A DNA stretch of 63,907 nt from assembly GCA_024195585.1 (NCBI GenBank), contig SWBL01000307.1, positions 1 through 63,907 on the forward strand. The letters are read 5' to 3'. The translations under genes were made by a program, and so were the position numbers. The stretch's first letter is position 1; every line of letters begins with the position of its first letter. The DNA comes from Aureobasidium sp. EXF-3400 (lineage: Eukaryota > Ascomycota > Dothideomycetes > Dothideales > Saccotheciaceae). Below, piece after piece: positions 52,072 to 63,907 of this stretch. The notes beneath the pieces are model-generated. The model saw only the letters and a program-made list of their open reading frames with translations, was not told the origin of the DNA and made no database searches.

Positions 52072-53897
52072 TTAGATCTTCTCGATGCCCGAGACCTCCA
52101 TCTTTGACATGTCGCTGGAGTCGCGGGGAGACAACTTCATGTGGTGTGCAGAGTGGTTGCCTGCTCTGCGAGCAGCAATGTCGCGCTCCAGTCTCTCGCG
52201 AACCTCAGGGGAGCGAGCGAACAGGGCATCAATCTCTTCAAGAGTCTTTCCAGTGGCTATTGAGAGCAGTCAGTATCATGTCATGTGGCACGCCATCTGG
52301 GAAGGGGTAGAACTCACTCTCAGGGCACAAGAAGTAGACGTAGGCTGCAGCGAGGAAGCAGCACAACAGGGGCCAGATGAAAATCTTGGGGCCGACAGCG
52401 TTGATACCAGTACCACCACCAAAGACCATAACGAAGGTTGAGAACCATTCACCTGCAGCTCCGAGACTGCCAGCGACGTGACGATACTTCAATGGTGCAA
52501 TCTCTGGACCGTAGATCCAGCAGGTACCGAGCCAGCCGAAGGCGAAGACGATTTCGTAGAGAATGATGATTGCGACAGCAGCCCAATTCGAACCAGCAGA
52601 TTGCTTGTTGGCGGGCAGTGTTGTGAGGATAACATAGATGAGCATGCAGACACCGCAGCCAAGGGCCGACCTAGAGAATGTCAGCATTGCGTGGAGCAGA
52701 TGGTCTGTTATGGGCACTCACCAAATCATCATGGCACGACGACCAACTCTCTCAATGTACCAAATTGGGGGGTAGGATGCGATTGCGAAAGCGGTGTTCA
52801 ACACACCAGCGAGAATGCCAGAAAGAAGGGGAGAGTAGTTGAGGTTGCTGAAGATCTGCGTTGAGAAGTACACCAACATGTTGATACCAAGGAACTGTTG
52901 AGCCTGATGATGTGTCAGTATGGAATTGTAAGCGATTGAGGGAGTATACGTACCCAGTTGATTAAGAAGGATGTGCGCAGACGGCGACCAAACTGCAACT
53001 CGGTGTTGTCCCAGAACAAAGAGACAATGCTGATCTTGCCAGTCTCGTCTTCCTCTTCCATGGACGCCATGATGTCGGCCTTGACAGCTTGGACAGACTC
53101 GTGCTCGACTGGCAGTCCGTGGAGACGAGCCAACACTCTGTCGCCCTTTGCTTCCTTACCGCGGGCGTAGTACCAACGGGGTGTATCCGGAAGCATGAAC
53201 AGGAGTACTGCCGAGAAGATTGCGAAGCAGCTCTGCATTGCCAGCGGAATGCGCCAGAGCCAGGGGTGTCTGTCAAGGCCTTGGACGAAACCGAGATCGA
53301 TCCAGTAGGCAAGAGCGACACCAGTAATCAGAAGGGCAAGCTGGTACGAAACTTCAGGGCCTCTCTCTTTGGCTTCGAGCGACATCTCAGCCTGGCAGAC
53401 TGGTCAGCAAATATTGCAATGCGATCTGGAGTCACTCATGACATACCATGTAAGTTGGAACGGCCGCAGCGATGTTTCCGATGCCAGCTCCAGTGACGAT
53501 ACGACCTGCGATGATCTGTCCAACGCTGTAGGTACTGGCTTGGAGAAGAGCCCCGATACAGATGAGTAGACATCCCAGAAGGATGGTGCCCTTTCTGCCG
53601 ATCTGCATGCCGTAGAATGTGACGCACAGTGACATGACTCCTGCCGCGAGATTGTAGATGGCGGCGATGATGGGAATGATCTAACAAGCGTTAGTCGAAG
53701 GTTACGATTTGTTGTCTTAATATAGCACTCACGAATGCTCCCTGAGGGTTGCCAATTGCGTTGCGGAACTCCTTGGTCTCCTGAATACCTCCAAGAACAC
53801 CAGCGTCCCAACCGTAAAGCATGAAAGCAGAACCACAAGCTGCACTCATGATTCTGTAGAGGGTCTTGCCCTGGATGCCATCGAGATAGCCCGCCAT
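52072..53897 (-). CDS. MFS sugar transporter (monosaccharide type)
   Basis: Six exons are 53897-53733, 53680-53447, 53391-52954, 52903-52722, 52670-52318 and 52256-52072, with introns of 50-61 bp, all GT-AG. The spliced product is 518 aa, normal for the family, with 12 helices. Marks are FMLYGWDAGVLGG in TM1, GMQIGRKGTILLG (loop 2-3), PDTPRWYYARGK (after TM6), QQFLGINMLVYFS in TM7, RVGRRAMM and CPETTGKTLEEIDALF at the end. Every splice restores one of these blocks. The high intron number sets it apart from the two-exon hexose-type transporter at 3.8 kb. It is divergent from an epoxide hydrolase gene. Confidence 0.93.
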
Positions 53898-53975
53898 GAC
53901 TTGTTGTAATGAAGAGTGTAGATGGAGAGTTGATTCAGATTGATGCGAGTGTGTCTTGAGCAAGGAGCGGGTGCT

Positions 53976-53985
53976 GTATATATAA
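53976..53985 (-). promoter_or_regulatory. TATA-like box of sugar transporter gene
   Basis: TATATATA core on the minus strand, about 80-90 bp upstream of the ATG at 53897. Confidence 0.5.
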
Positions 53986-54649
53986 CGATCGGTGCGCACG
54001 ACGATCCCGTGTTCACGATGAGAGTACCGACGGCAAATAGGCTTCTTCCCCAGAACGTGGCCTAGTTTTCGATGTATGATAATCGTCTCCCCAGATACGG
54101 AGAAGGTTACAGTTTGAACGCACAAAAAGGGCGGGGTCTGGGGATTCTGGGGTCGATGAAGAGCTAGAACAGGCGCGATAGACGACAAATGTGCTGTACA
54201 CGACGACTGTCATGGGTACAGCGAGAGTTGCCCGAATATTCGTTGTCCATGTGTGCCATAACGAACGAGTTTGGTCGCTACGGTTGCTCCGACGTCTGAG
54301 CCGTGGCAAATGCTTTTGGAAAGCTTCTCCGAAATTCGCAATCCAGAGCGCCAACACGTTGAAACATGCGGAAGCCTTCACGTAAGTGGCTTGATCGTCG
54401 CTGCCGCAGAGAACCCAAGTCAATTGACGCGCCGCTCCCTTCCTGATTCGACGTAGAGCACAGATAAAGTGAAACATAGCGACAAGTCGAGGACGATCGA
54501 TGCGGGGTGTGGAGACCAAGGCGGGGTTGGCCAAAGGTGTGAACTGTAGCGAAGAGCGTGGTTCGCAAACAGTTGATCTGAGCTCAACTTCTTCTTCACT
54601 TGTCACTTCATCAGCTTGTACCAAGAGTAAAACATACCATCGTCTAGAT
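53986..54649. other. Divergent promoter region
   Basis: Region between the head-to-head sugar transporter and epoxide hydrolase genes. The epoxide hydrolase frame is open upstream to 54500 but without an ATG before 54650. Confidence 0.5.
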
Positions 54650-55798
54650 ATGTCATCCGAAATCCGACCTTTCAAGATCAATATCTCTGACGCCGAAGTC
54701 GAACGATATTATCGCAAGATCAAGGACACCAGAGTCCCGACACAAGACATCGTCGAAGGCGCAGGAACCGAATACGGCTTCACCACAGAGTGGGCGACTG
54801 AGTTGTATCAGGTCTGGACCGACAAATACGACTGGCGCGAGCAAGAGAAGGAAATCAATCAGTGGAATCATTTCACCACCGACATTGAAGACTTTAACAT
54901 CCACTTCATACATCACAAATCTGCGAACCCCGATGCGATACCTCTCTTGCTCGTCCATGGCTGGCCGGGTTCGTTCTACGAGTTCAGCCAAGTCATCAAC
55001 AAGCTGAGCTCCAGCTCTGCAACGCCATCATTCCATTGTGTTGTGCCGAGTCTCCCTGGGTTCGGGTGGTCCAGCAGACCTCCGAAGGGATGGAAGCTGC
55101 AACAGACCGCTCGACTCTTCCACACCCTAATGCAGCGCCTCGGATACAACAAGTTCTGTGTCCAGACTGGCGATTGGGGTCACTGGATTGGTCGCGAGCT
55201 TGGTGCGAACTACTCTGACTCTTGCAAAGTCGTGCACTTCAACTTTGCGCCTGCACCTCTGCCGGAGAATGTCGAATTGACCAGTCGCGAAAAAGAAGTG
55301 CAAGGTCGCGTCGACGATTGGCTCGAGAATCACATGGGCTACGCCATCATGATGCGAACACGACCACACACTATTGGCTGGATGCTGCAGGACAATCCCA
55401 TTGGTATCATGGTCTGGCTTGGGGAGAAGTACAACGAAGCTGCAGATCCCGAGAAGCAAAAGTCAGAAGAGTGGAAGAAGCACATCTTGACAACCGTCTC
55501 GATCTATTACTTCAGCAACTGCATCATGACTTCAAGCTTACCTTACTATGAGAACGTGAGGCACGAAAACTTTGCGACTTTCGCCATGAAGCCAGAGAAT
55601 AGGATCAAGACACCCTTTGGCTACACAAGTTTCTGGTGGGATACTGAGCCTAGTTCGAAGCGAGCTGTTGAGAGAACTGGCAACATGGTCTTCTATCGTG
55701 AGAGGAACGATGGAGGACACTTCGCTTGTCTTGAGTGCCCTGATGGTATCGTTGAGGATGTCAGAGAGATTGTGAGCAAGCATTGGAAGGAAGAGTGA
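54650..55798 (+). CDS. Epoxide hydrolase, microsomal-type (EHN domain + alpha/beta hydrolase)
   Basis: A single exon of 382 aa. The N-terminal EHN domain opens with IRPFKINISDAEVERYY (about 4-20), and the alpha/beta core follows. The oxyanion loop is HGWPGSFYEF, the nucleophile Asp is in QTGDWGHWIG and the catalytic His in DGGHFACLE, all in the order of microsomal and juvenile-hormone epoxide hydrolases. Unlike the animal enzymes there is no N-terminal membrane helix, so it should be soluble. It opens epoxides to diols. It lies beside a second enzyme of the epoxide-hydrolase superfamily, with MFS genes on both sides. Confidence 0.92.
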   Translation: MSSEIRPFKINISDAEVERYYRKIKDTRVPTQDIVEGAGTEYGFTTEWATELYQVWTDKYDWREQEKEINQWNHFTTDIEDFNIHFIHHKSANPDAIPLLLVHGWPGSFYEFSQVINKLSSSSATPSFHCVVPSLPGFGWSSRPPKGWKLQQTARLFHTLMQRLGYNKFCVQTGDWGHWIGRELGANYSDSCKVVHFNFAPAPLPENVELTSREKEVQGRVDDWLENHMGYAIMMRTRPHTIGWMLQDNPIGIMVWLGEKYNEAADPEKQKSEEWKKHILTTVSIYYFSNCIMTSSLPYYENVRHENFATFAMKPENRIKTPFGYTSFWWDTEPSSKRAVERTGNMVFYRERNDGGHFACLECPDGIVEDVREIVSKHWKEE

Positions 55799-56509
55799 TT
55801 AGTAGATTCTCGCAGCGAATAATCACGAACATCTTAGCTCCAAATCGTCGACGGCGGACGAAATGTATTCCTGTGCTGAGTTCAAATCCAAGATCAGTCT
55901 TGCTCCAACTGAAGCGCTTCTCGGACTGCATTGCTCAGGCAGCTCCAGTGGTGCATGTGCGTAATCCGCATCTTTGCCATATGTCCAGAATCTGGCCTCG
56001 GGGTGGGCGGATGACTGGATGTAGGATTACTCCTAAGATACAATCAATGTACAAGCGCCAGGTGCTACAATAGTATGAACAGTTGAGTTTCTCGATGGGG
56101 AACGGTCAAGCTGAGGCAGATCGAGATGCTGGAATAGCACGTAAAGTGCAAGTGCCAGAAATTGCCAAAGCGTAAAGCGCGTACTAGAACATTGTCGCGG
56201 AAACTGTCATTGTGGCGCGCGCGGAGACTCCTTCGGAGAAACTAGAGCGAAGTCAAGAGGACTTGCGCCGAAAATTGCCGCTTTGAAAATGGCCTCTGTA
56301 GCGACATCTGCGACAAGGCAAGCTCTCCGATGTTCGGCATCCCCGCATTTGACCCCGCCAGTTGGTTTGGCGAGAACCCTGATGGTCAATCCCCGCAGCG
56401 ATGTCATTGTTAGTGCTCCGCTATTGTGTATATGTTTGCTCTCGTCTGCAAACACTGAGAATTTCGAGATCACTTCCTCTTATCCTGACCGAAACTTTCA
56501 TCTACTAAC
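55799..56509. other. Intergenic
   Basis: Between two same-strand hydrolase genes. No gene is seen. Confidence 0.55.
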
Positions 56510-57483
56510 ATGCCTTCTCTCAATCCCACACAAATTGACGACGAACGATGGCAGCATGGCTTCACCTTTGTCGACGAGGCCAATGAAGTCAGAATCCACT
56601 ACATCGACTGCCCTCCCGAGACAAAATCCGCGAAGGGTACTGTTCTGTTGATCCATGGCTACCCAAACACTTCATATCAGTGGCGACATGTCATCACTCC
56701 CATCTCGAACGCTGGCTACAGAGTGATCGCTCCCGACTACCGCGGCGCTGGCGACAACAACCATCCCAGGTCTGGCTATGACAAGGTCACTGTGGCCGAC
56801 GATCTCTACAAGGTTGTTCATGACCATCTTGGTATGTCTTGCGCACCTCTGCATCATACTCATTAGTAGCTGACAATCCTGTAGGCATCAAGGACAAGAT
56901 TCACGTCGTTGGACAGGACATTGGTGGCATGATCGCTCACGCCTACGCCGCAAGCCATCCAGACCACACCCGCTCCGTCATGTTTGGCGAGTGCCCACTT
57001 CCCGGCTCCACACCATACGAGTCAGGCTTCAAGACGTCACCGGGAATGTGGCATTTCACCTTCCAGCAACAACTCGACCTGCCCGAGCTGCTCACCCAGG
57101 GAAAAGAAAAGATCTACATCAAGCATTTTTACGACAGACTCTGCTTCAACCCTGCAGGTATCGGTCCCAGGGATGTCGACCATTACGGCTCCAGTTTCTG
57201 TCAGCCTGGTGCAATGAGGGCCGGTTTCGACTTGTACCGCGCCTTCCCACACGATGCAAAGGACAACCAAGCCATGTTGAAGCGAGACGGCAAGCTCAAG
57301 ATTCCTTCGGCGGCGTTGAGTGGTGAGATGAGTCTGCTTAGACAGGTTGCCATAGATCAGACACACGAGTTCTACGAGCAAGTCGATGAGGTCATTGTAG
57401 CAAGAAGTGGGCACTGGACAGCCGAAGAGAATCCGTCCAGTTTTGTCGAAGGCGTTGTTTCGTTCATCAAGAAGCACGATTAG
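56510..57483 (+). CDS. Alpha/beta hydrolase, soluble epoxide hydrolase/haloacid dehalogenase-like
   Basis: Exon 1 is 56510-56831, the intron is 56832-56884 (GTATGT...GTAG), and exon 2 is 56885-57483, giving 306 aa. The join gives HDHLGIKDKIHVVGQDIGG. The nucleophile is Asp in VGQDIGGM, so it attacks epoxide or halide carbons rather than acting as a serine esterase. Other marks are the HGYPNTSYQWR oxyanion loop, APDYRGAGDNN, and the catalytic His in ARSGHWTAEENP. Cap-domain Tyr residues expected for epoxide opening cannot be assigned with certainty. Fluoroacetate dehalogenase relatives share the same triad, so the reaction is open. Confidence 0.88.
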
Positions 57484-57667
57484 TACAATACCAAGCACAG
57501 TCATTGAACAGTTTTACTCAAATACAGCAACAATGGTGTCTTGATGACAGATTTATATGTGACCGAAAACGAGTTGCGTAGGCTTCATGCAGCGATAATC
57601 TCCACGACCCAAGCAAGGTGCCAAGTCCGTTGCAACCAACCATACGCTTGGTGTGTACGCATTGTGC

Positions 57668-59429
57668 CTAATTGCCTCTCATCTTCTGCATGAACGCAGC
57701 CGATTCGGCGGCAAATTTGCAGTTTTCTCGGATCTTGGGACCGAATTTATAGAACAAGAACTATTCATCTCAGGTTAGTTATAGTTCGTAGCGATCGAGT
57801 TGGGACAAATACTGACCGGCATAGGTACACACATCAGCGAGAGAAAGGCTGGTATGGAGCTGGCCCAATGAATGCCCAGGTTGGCATACATATAAGACGT
57901 GAAGAGGGGAAACGCCATGCCGAAAAGACTTCTCAAAACAGAATTGGCAGCGAGGGCACTGGCCGCATAGATCGTATAGGCGTCGATGAGATAGTTCATC
58001 ACGCCGAGAAAAACCAGAATCATGCCAAACCCGAATGGTGCACCTGCAGCTATCGAAGCCATCCAGTGAATACTTGGACTGTTGGTCCATGCAAACCAGA
58101 AGAGACCGATCGGAAGTGCACATGCTCCTACCATGGACATAGGCAGGCGTGCTTCAGGTGGAGCAAACCCACCTGCCGAAGCTGCGACTCTCTTGTAGCG
58201 TTTATTGTCCCACAGACAATAGACAATGGCGATGAGCATTCCTACCGCGACACCCAGGAACGCAAGACCGCCAATACCTGGAGACCATCCACGTTTTTGT
58301 TGGTAGACGATGGGATACGCGGCAAAGAGCAAGTAGAGCGTTCCGTAAATGATCGCCCTGGTACACAATATTTCGTTAGACGTTTCAGCGTTGAGAGTGA
58401 ATCAAAGGAAAACCTACATGTAGATGCTGAGCAGCAGAACGATCGGTTCTCCAAACAATAACTTCCAAGGCCTGATCAGTGCGGTGCTGAAGACTGTCGA
58501 GAACTTGGTAGGTCCGGATGTGATCTCTGCTCTGGTCTTGTACACTGTACCTGGGTTGGCCTTTTCGAGAGCCCGTGCTCGCTTACGGAGGAGAACTGGA
58601 GCGTATGTTTCCGGGATGAGGAGAGAGCCTGCAATCCAAAGAACGCCAGTGAATATTGCCATGATGCCTTCAACCCATCGCCAGCCGATGGTCTCTCCAG
58701 CAAAACCGCCCACGATGGGACCAATGACAGGGCCGAGGAAAGGTGCCGAGGCAAAGAAGGTCATGGCCAAACCACGTTGATCGGCGTCAAACATGTCTGC
58801 GATGATACCGCCAGCGTTCTGTGACGGTTAGACAAGACATCAATGACAGTGGAAGAGACTTGGTTACTTACAGTCAACGGCGAGGAACCAAAGGAACCTG
58901 CGAAGAACCGCATGAGTAGGAGCGTCGTGATGTTCTTCGCCCCTGCAGCTCCAGCATTGAAGGCCGTGAGAGCAGCATAAGTTCCGATGAACAATACCTG
59001 ACGTCCAAAGATTTCCGACATTGGCGCCCACATCAGTGGGCCGATGGCAAAACCGAGCACGAAGAGCGATACGCCCAGGGTCACGATCAACTCGCTCGTG
59101 TGAAACTGCTCAATCACCTCGCTCAAACCTCCAGTGTAAGCGCTTGATACAAACGCCACAGCCAGGGTGGCGATGGACACCAGAGCAACAAGGCACCATT
59201 TCTTCCAGTCCGCCCATTTCATGGGGTTGCGAGGATCGTTGTGTATCCATTCGACGACATATGGATCTTCTTCTGTACCAGATCCAGAATATGGCCAATT
59301 TTGCACGTCGGGAGTGACCAGAGCCTGATCGTAGACCAAGCGGAACCACGATACAGATTGGGAGCTGTCGTGATGTGGTTGACGATCAGCGCCAACCTCA
59401 AGATCTGACTGAGCCGATTTCTCAGACAT
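57668..59429 (-). CDS. MFS multidrug transporter, DHA1 (12-TMS) type
   Basis: Four exons are 59429-58872, 58818-58418, 58357-57817 and 57760-57668, with introns 58819-58871, 58358-58417 and 57761-57816. Spliced length is 530 aa. A hydrophilic N-tail of about 75 residues ends in NPMKWADWKKW, the usual lead-in. MWAPMSEIFGRQ (motif A) and GPVIGPIVGG (motif C) identify an antiporter of the DHA1 branch that contains polyamine and azole exporters. The last exon of 31 codons (ending RENCKFAAESAAF) is typical of fungal members. It is convergent with the preceding hydrolase over 184 bp. Substrate not known. Confidence 0.93.
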
Positions 59430-60661
59430 GGTGGTTTAAGACAAGCAGGCGCCTTTCATGAAGTTTGCTGAAGCAATATACATCGAGAACGAGACTTGAG
59501 GGGTCGATGGAGGTTTTGTAGCCTAGCATAACGGGTGTTGAGTCCCGAGTGATAGATGTTAAGTTTTATGAAAGCAGCTTCGGTGCACCATTTTGCCGGA
59601 CCCTAGGGCACAAAACTGACCTACCGGCACTGTACTGAGTACTGAGAACCCCCTCAACAACAGGGCTGGTAGAGATTTACCCTTTTGCATCCATTTATGT
59701 GAAAGCGTTGTTCTGTGCGATAACATTGAATCCAAGCATATTGCAGATGACATAAACCTCGGGCATGGTTGAGGGAAAAGTGTGTTGTTCACCAAGAAGC
59801 ATGATAAGTAGTCCATTACCATGCGACGAGTTGAACGTCCCAGTGCAAACACTGTGTCCGGTCGACTCGTACATTTACTACGTCCAGGAAGCCAGATCTA
59901 GTTTCGTTACTTTGATCAGCGTGTCTGTATTCTTGAGGTTGCGTGCGAAGAGATGCATCTTCAGAGGAGCGATTGGCTGTCGTTCGGACGCTCGGGATGG
60001 GTGCGCGATACTGCCGGAGCCCTGGCAAGTGGTGCATTGGCGAGTAGCTCTTGTATGTCGCTGCAGATTGGCCGAGCTCTTTGCAACTGTCATCCAAAGA
60101 TCTTAACTTGTCGATCCCAATGGTTTGATGGTGGTACCAGAGGCAGAAATGTGTGTATTGACAACGGAGCTCTGTGAATCCGAGAAGAATTTATGAAAGC
60201 TTTGTGCAGCTTACGATGTTTCGGCACGTCCGACATGCCGATTTGGTCGCACAACAACGCGCTTTCCTCTCACATTCTGACGCACCAAATCAGTAGAGTC
60301 GCGTTACGCCGTTTCCGAGAGGAGTCGGTGCTTGTCGAGGCGGCTCTCGAAGCTGCAAGAGCTGCCATGTGCGTACATGAAGAATGTATCGAAGGATGCG
60401 ATGCACAAATAGACTTCTCGGAACAGCTTAGAACCGTCTGAGCGAAGATTGGCAGTTGGCATCATAACAGTCATGTAGGTTTTAGCCCTCAATGCAGTCG
60501 CTGCTCACAGGTATCTATCACGGGCTGTTTCCTTGCTTCTTTTCCATGCTGTAGCGACTCCAAAGTCGACACACCCGATCAACGAGCAGGCCGAAGGCAT
60601 CAGCGGCTAAGCGGCGACCACCAGAGCGACTCGCGCGCATCAAACACGGCGGCCTGCGACA
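59430..60661. other. Intergenic
   Basis: About 1.2 kb between divergent genes. Several frames of 70-110 codons lack family features and I see no gene. Confidence 0.55.
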
Positions 60662-63600
60662 ATGTCAATCGAGCGCGAGCCCAGTAGTTCGACACAAGAA
60701 AAAGAGTCGCGCAATGGCAACTCGCCGACGCTGCAAAAGACCAACACACATGCAACGACAACAGCACCCACCGACAAGAAGAGGAAACTGCCTCCCTTCC
60801 TCGACCATTTCAATGCGCGCGACCTCAAGATCCTCTTCCGCTGCTCGGTCGCACTCTGGGTTGCCTCGCTACTTATCGTCATCGAGCCCACGTTACAGAC
60901 ATTCGGCAATGCCACCTTCTTCGGCTGTATCGTCGTCCTCTTCTTGCCGCCGTCTGGTGTCGTACTGGTCTTCCTCTTGGGCGCCTTCACCATGATCCTG
61001 GGAATGGGTCTCGCTTGGGCTTGGGGAGTCATCGCCATGAAAGCCGCGCAGGCGACACGACCACAAGCCGAGACCCAAGCCAGGTTGCAAGCCTTGGGCA
61101 TACAAGCAGCAAAGAACACAGGCGCGACCACGTACTCACCTGCCAGCATCTTGGTCTACAATGGTTTCATGCTTGATACACGCATCACCGTCACCTTCTT
61201 CTGCATGCTGTGCTTGTTCGTCTACTTCATGGCCAGACTCAGGATCAAGGCTCCCAAGTTCACCCTCACTGCCATCTTCGCTTGGATCGTCACCGACGTC
61301 TTCCTCACTATTGGTCCCCTGCTTCCTTCCTTCCAGGGCACGATTCCTCAAGTTCTCATCAAACCCGCCGCCGCCGCTATCGCCATCAGTCTTGCTTGCT
61401 CGATGCTGATCTTCCCCGAGTCGACTTCGCACATGACATTGTTTAGTATGCACAAGCTTGTCACGTCTATGGGCGCTTCGCTCGACCTCACCAGAAGCTT
61501 CCTCGAGAACTACCCCGATACATCGCACATGGCGTCGATGCAGGCTTTGAGAGCTGGGGTCCTGGGAGGTTGGGCCGCTCTGGAACCGGCGTTCGGCTTC
61601 CTGTCGTTCGATCTCTCTTTTGGTCACTGGGGTGCCCAAGACATTGCTTCGCTGCGAGGGCCGGTTCGTCGCGTCATGATCGGTTCCATGAGTCTGCTTG
61701 CTTTCGAGATTCTCCAAGGACGATCGAGGGAAAGAATGAAGCAGCTTGCTTCCAACGACATCAGAACTCAGGAGCTGGCAGGAAACGAAGAGAAAGAGAA
61801 GAAGCACACGTACGGGAGACACCAAGTCATGCAGAGTCTCAATCTCATCGACGCGCTCGGTGAACCAGAAGCTGTTCAGTCTGTCTCTGACTCCTACCAG
61901 GCATTGTCACAAGCGAGTGATCCTCTGCTTGAGGCTTGTAAGAACGCCTTCCAAGCCATAGCTCACAGCATCCATGAGAACAACAGTAGAAGATGGCTTG
62001 GCAGAATGTCTGCCGAGCAGTTCGCCGAAATGAGGCAGTCACACGTCGATGTTCTCGAACGTCTACGCGAAGAAAAGTCCAAATTCCCAGAGGTCGCCAA
62101 CGAAGCGCTGTTCGCATCTCATCAACATCTTTTCGACGAGAATGGCAGGTTCCACGGACAGGCCTCTGAGAGGCGCAAACTCGGTGGCATGTTCTTTGGC
62201 TTCAATTTCGAAGATCGTCTCTTGATTTTGGCTGCGGCTCTTGAGCGAGCCCTGGGACAGATCACTCTCCTCGAGAAAGAGCGAACGAAAGTGCGAATCT
62301 GGTTCCCGACAGGCCTGCGCAAGTTTGGTGCCTGGGCATTCGGTGGCTCGCGTGCACCGGCCATTGGAGCTCCTACTGTCGACGACTTGCCTCAAGCAGA
62401 CAAGGCAACCATCGAAGAGGTGCAGCAGAGTTTCAAGCGAGTTCACAAGCCAACGAGAAAACGTAACAAGATCTCTTCCATCATTCTCGGCTTTGGACAT
62501 TGGCTAAGCAACGAGGAGGGCATCTTTGCCCTTCGAGTACTCGCTGCCACTCTTGCGGCAGCCATACCTGCAGTGTGCACCACATCAGCAGGTTTCTACT
62601 ATCGTGAGAAAGGCCTTTGGGCACTGATCATGGCCCAGACCGGTACAGCATCTTTCTCAGCGGAGTTCAATTTCGCTTTCATAACCAGAATATTCGGCAC
62701 TATCGCAGGAGGCGTACTAGGCATGCTGGGATGGTGAGTCTCAACACAAAATTCTTGGGATGCCAAACGCTAACAGATCAGGTACATCGGAAGTGGGAGT
62801 GGTACTGGAAACCCATATGGCTTGGGAGCTGTTCTCGCAGTCTATGCTGTGATCCTGATGTGGTTCCGTCTGTACACTCCACCTCAGCTGCTCCAAGCAG
62901 TGATGATTGGTGGCGCTACCGTCATACTGGTCATCGGTTATGGCTACATCGATACGCATATTCCTACGTATGGCAACCCAGGCTGGGGTTACGAAGTCTT
63001 CTGGCGCCGTACGGTCCTCGTGCTCGTCGGTTTTGCCATCAGCTTCATCGTGACTCTACTTCCTTGGCCTTCGTCGCTCTCACGAAACATTGCACACAAG
63101 CTCTCTGGTGTGCTGGACAATGAGGCCGATCACTATGCGGCACTCTTGTCTTCATGGTCTGATCTCGATGCTCACAACAGACACACTGTCGCTGTCGAGG
63201 CAGTGACCATCCAGCTCGCCGAACGACTCAACGCCTTGAGCGGTCCCATTGGCAGTCTCAAATTCGAGCTGTCGTCCAGCGTCTTTGACTCCACAACCTG
63301 CGGTCGCATCAAGTCAATCGCAGAGTTCATCAACTACCAGCTTGCCCATCTGCACATCCGCGCTGCAACACTCTCACCCGAGCTCCGCCATCGGTTTGCC
63401 GTCGCATCCGGAATCTTGGATCATCGTTCCATCGCAGATGTCATGGTTGTACTGGGCATCGTCGCTCAAAGCTTGAAGACTGGCGACCCGTTGCCAGCGC
63501 GACTACCAACGCCGCTGCTCAAGAAATGCTTGGAGCATGGACATGGAGCCGCTGTCGAGAACTTAACCATCGACGTACTGAGAAAGGAGGGTGTAAGAGG

Positions 63601-63721
63601 GTACACTGTTTGCATGAGCGCGTACCTTGGGTTCCTGTCAGGTGTCGATGAGCTCGTCCTCGCACTTAAAGAAGCAGTTGGCGAAGCGCATCATATTCCC
63701 GATGATCTTAAACTCGCTTGA
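60662..63721 (+). CDS. Large ArAE/FUSC-type membrane protein (putative ER or plasma-membrane transporter)
   Basis: Exon 1 is 60662-62733, a 48-bp intron spans 62734-62781 (GTGAGT...TCAG), and exon 2 is 62782-63721, giving 1003 aa. The join yields LGMLGWYIGSGSGTGNPYG. Two membrane blocks are seen: six N-terminal helices at about 65-255 (start LKILFRCSVALWVASLLIVIEP) and a second set at about 620-800, separated by a long soluble region. This is the aromatic-acid-exporter-like (ArAE_2_N plus FUSC-like) layout of fungal proteins, some linked to brefeldin A sensitivity. The C-terminal 200 residues are soluble and helical. Transport function is inferred from the family. Confidence 0.9.
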
Positions 63722-63786
63722 AATTCCGTTCCATTTACCATAATTCTATTAATCAAATTTGTTTTAACGCCTCTAACACCTATCTA

Positions 63787-63813
63787 CTCTCTCTCTTTCT
63801 CTCTCTCTCTCTC

Positions 63814-63905
<92 letters not shown>
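63787..63905. repeat. CT dinucleotide microsatellite, running to the window edge
   Basis: Nearly pure (CT)n of about 115 bp with a few interruptions (ttt, gtt), starting about 65 bp after the last stop codon. The right end is cut by the window. Confidence 0.95.

Positions 63906-63907
<2 letters not shown>

Noticed and set aside
57868..58461. 197-codon plus-strand frame
   Set aside because: Antisense to DHA1 transporter exons that splice cleanly.
61136..61825. 229-codon minus-strand frame
   Set aside because: Antisense to the ArAE-type protein, which is open over 1003 codons with recognisable helices.

Overview
The window is nuclear DNA of a filamentous ascomycete. Short spliceosomal introns (about 48-74 bp, mostly GT(A/G)xGT...YAG) interrupt many genes. 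The gene content fits a plant-associated Dothideomycete-like fungus: cutinase, CFEM protein, GH16/GH5/GH43 enzymes, many MFS transporters, a fungal complex I 75/78-kDa subunit, and F-box and DUF3431 families. The class-level guess is inference. I resolved exon joins by hand for about 17 spliced genes. I saw no tRNA, rRNA, CRISPR array or recognisable transposon.

Layout. 1-13 kb: complex I subunit (5' end off the window), an MFS sugar transporter with a GC-AG intron, a methionine/GABA-type amino acid permease, a 113-aa single-pass membrane protein split by one intron, and an F-box-like protein. 13-17 kb: a secreted GH16 glucanase with a long Ser/Lys-rich tail and a cutinase (two introns). 17-21 kb: remains of a broken F-box/LRR-like gene, then a 14-TMS drug:H+ antiporter whose 5' end is partly duplicated upstream.

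21-36 kb: a catabolic-looking block. It holds a thiamine-diphosphate enzyme, a divergent anion:cation symporter, an AIM6-like phosphodiesterase, a GH43 beta-xylosidase-like enzyme, an HpcH/HpaI class II aldolase, a protein made of two fused RraA-like aldolase domains, an aspartate aminotransferase and an alpha/beta hydrolase. Two aldolase families, an aminotransferase, a ThDP enzyme and an organic-anion transporter together suggest breakdown of a hydroxy-oxo-dicarboxylic acid or related amino acid (inference).

36-47 kb: five consecutive mostly intronless genes for membrane-anchored, lumen-facing proteins: a GT91-like beta-mannosyltransferase, a propeller-like protein of unknown function, a DUF3431 protein, a GT32 (OCH1-like) transferase and an acyltransferase-3. 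This looks like a surface-glycan assembly and O-acylation cluster and is the strongest candidate for an undescribed system.

47-64 kb: a CFEM protein with a polyproline tail, a GH5 exo-1,3-beta-glucanase, a six-exon sugar transporter, two different epoxide-hydrolase-type enzymes, a DHA1 multidrug transporter, a 1003-aa aromatic-acid-exporter-type membrane protein, and a CT microsatellite running off the right edge.
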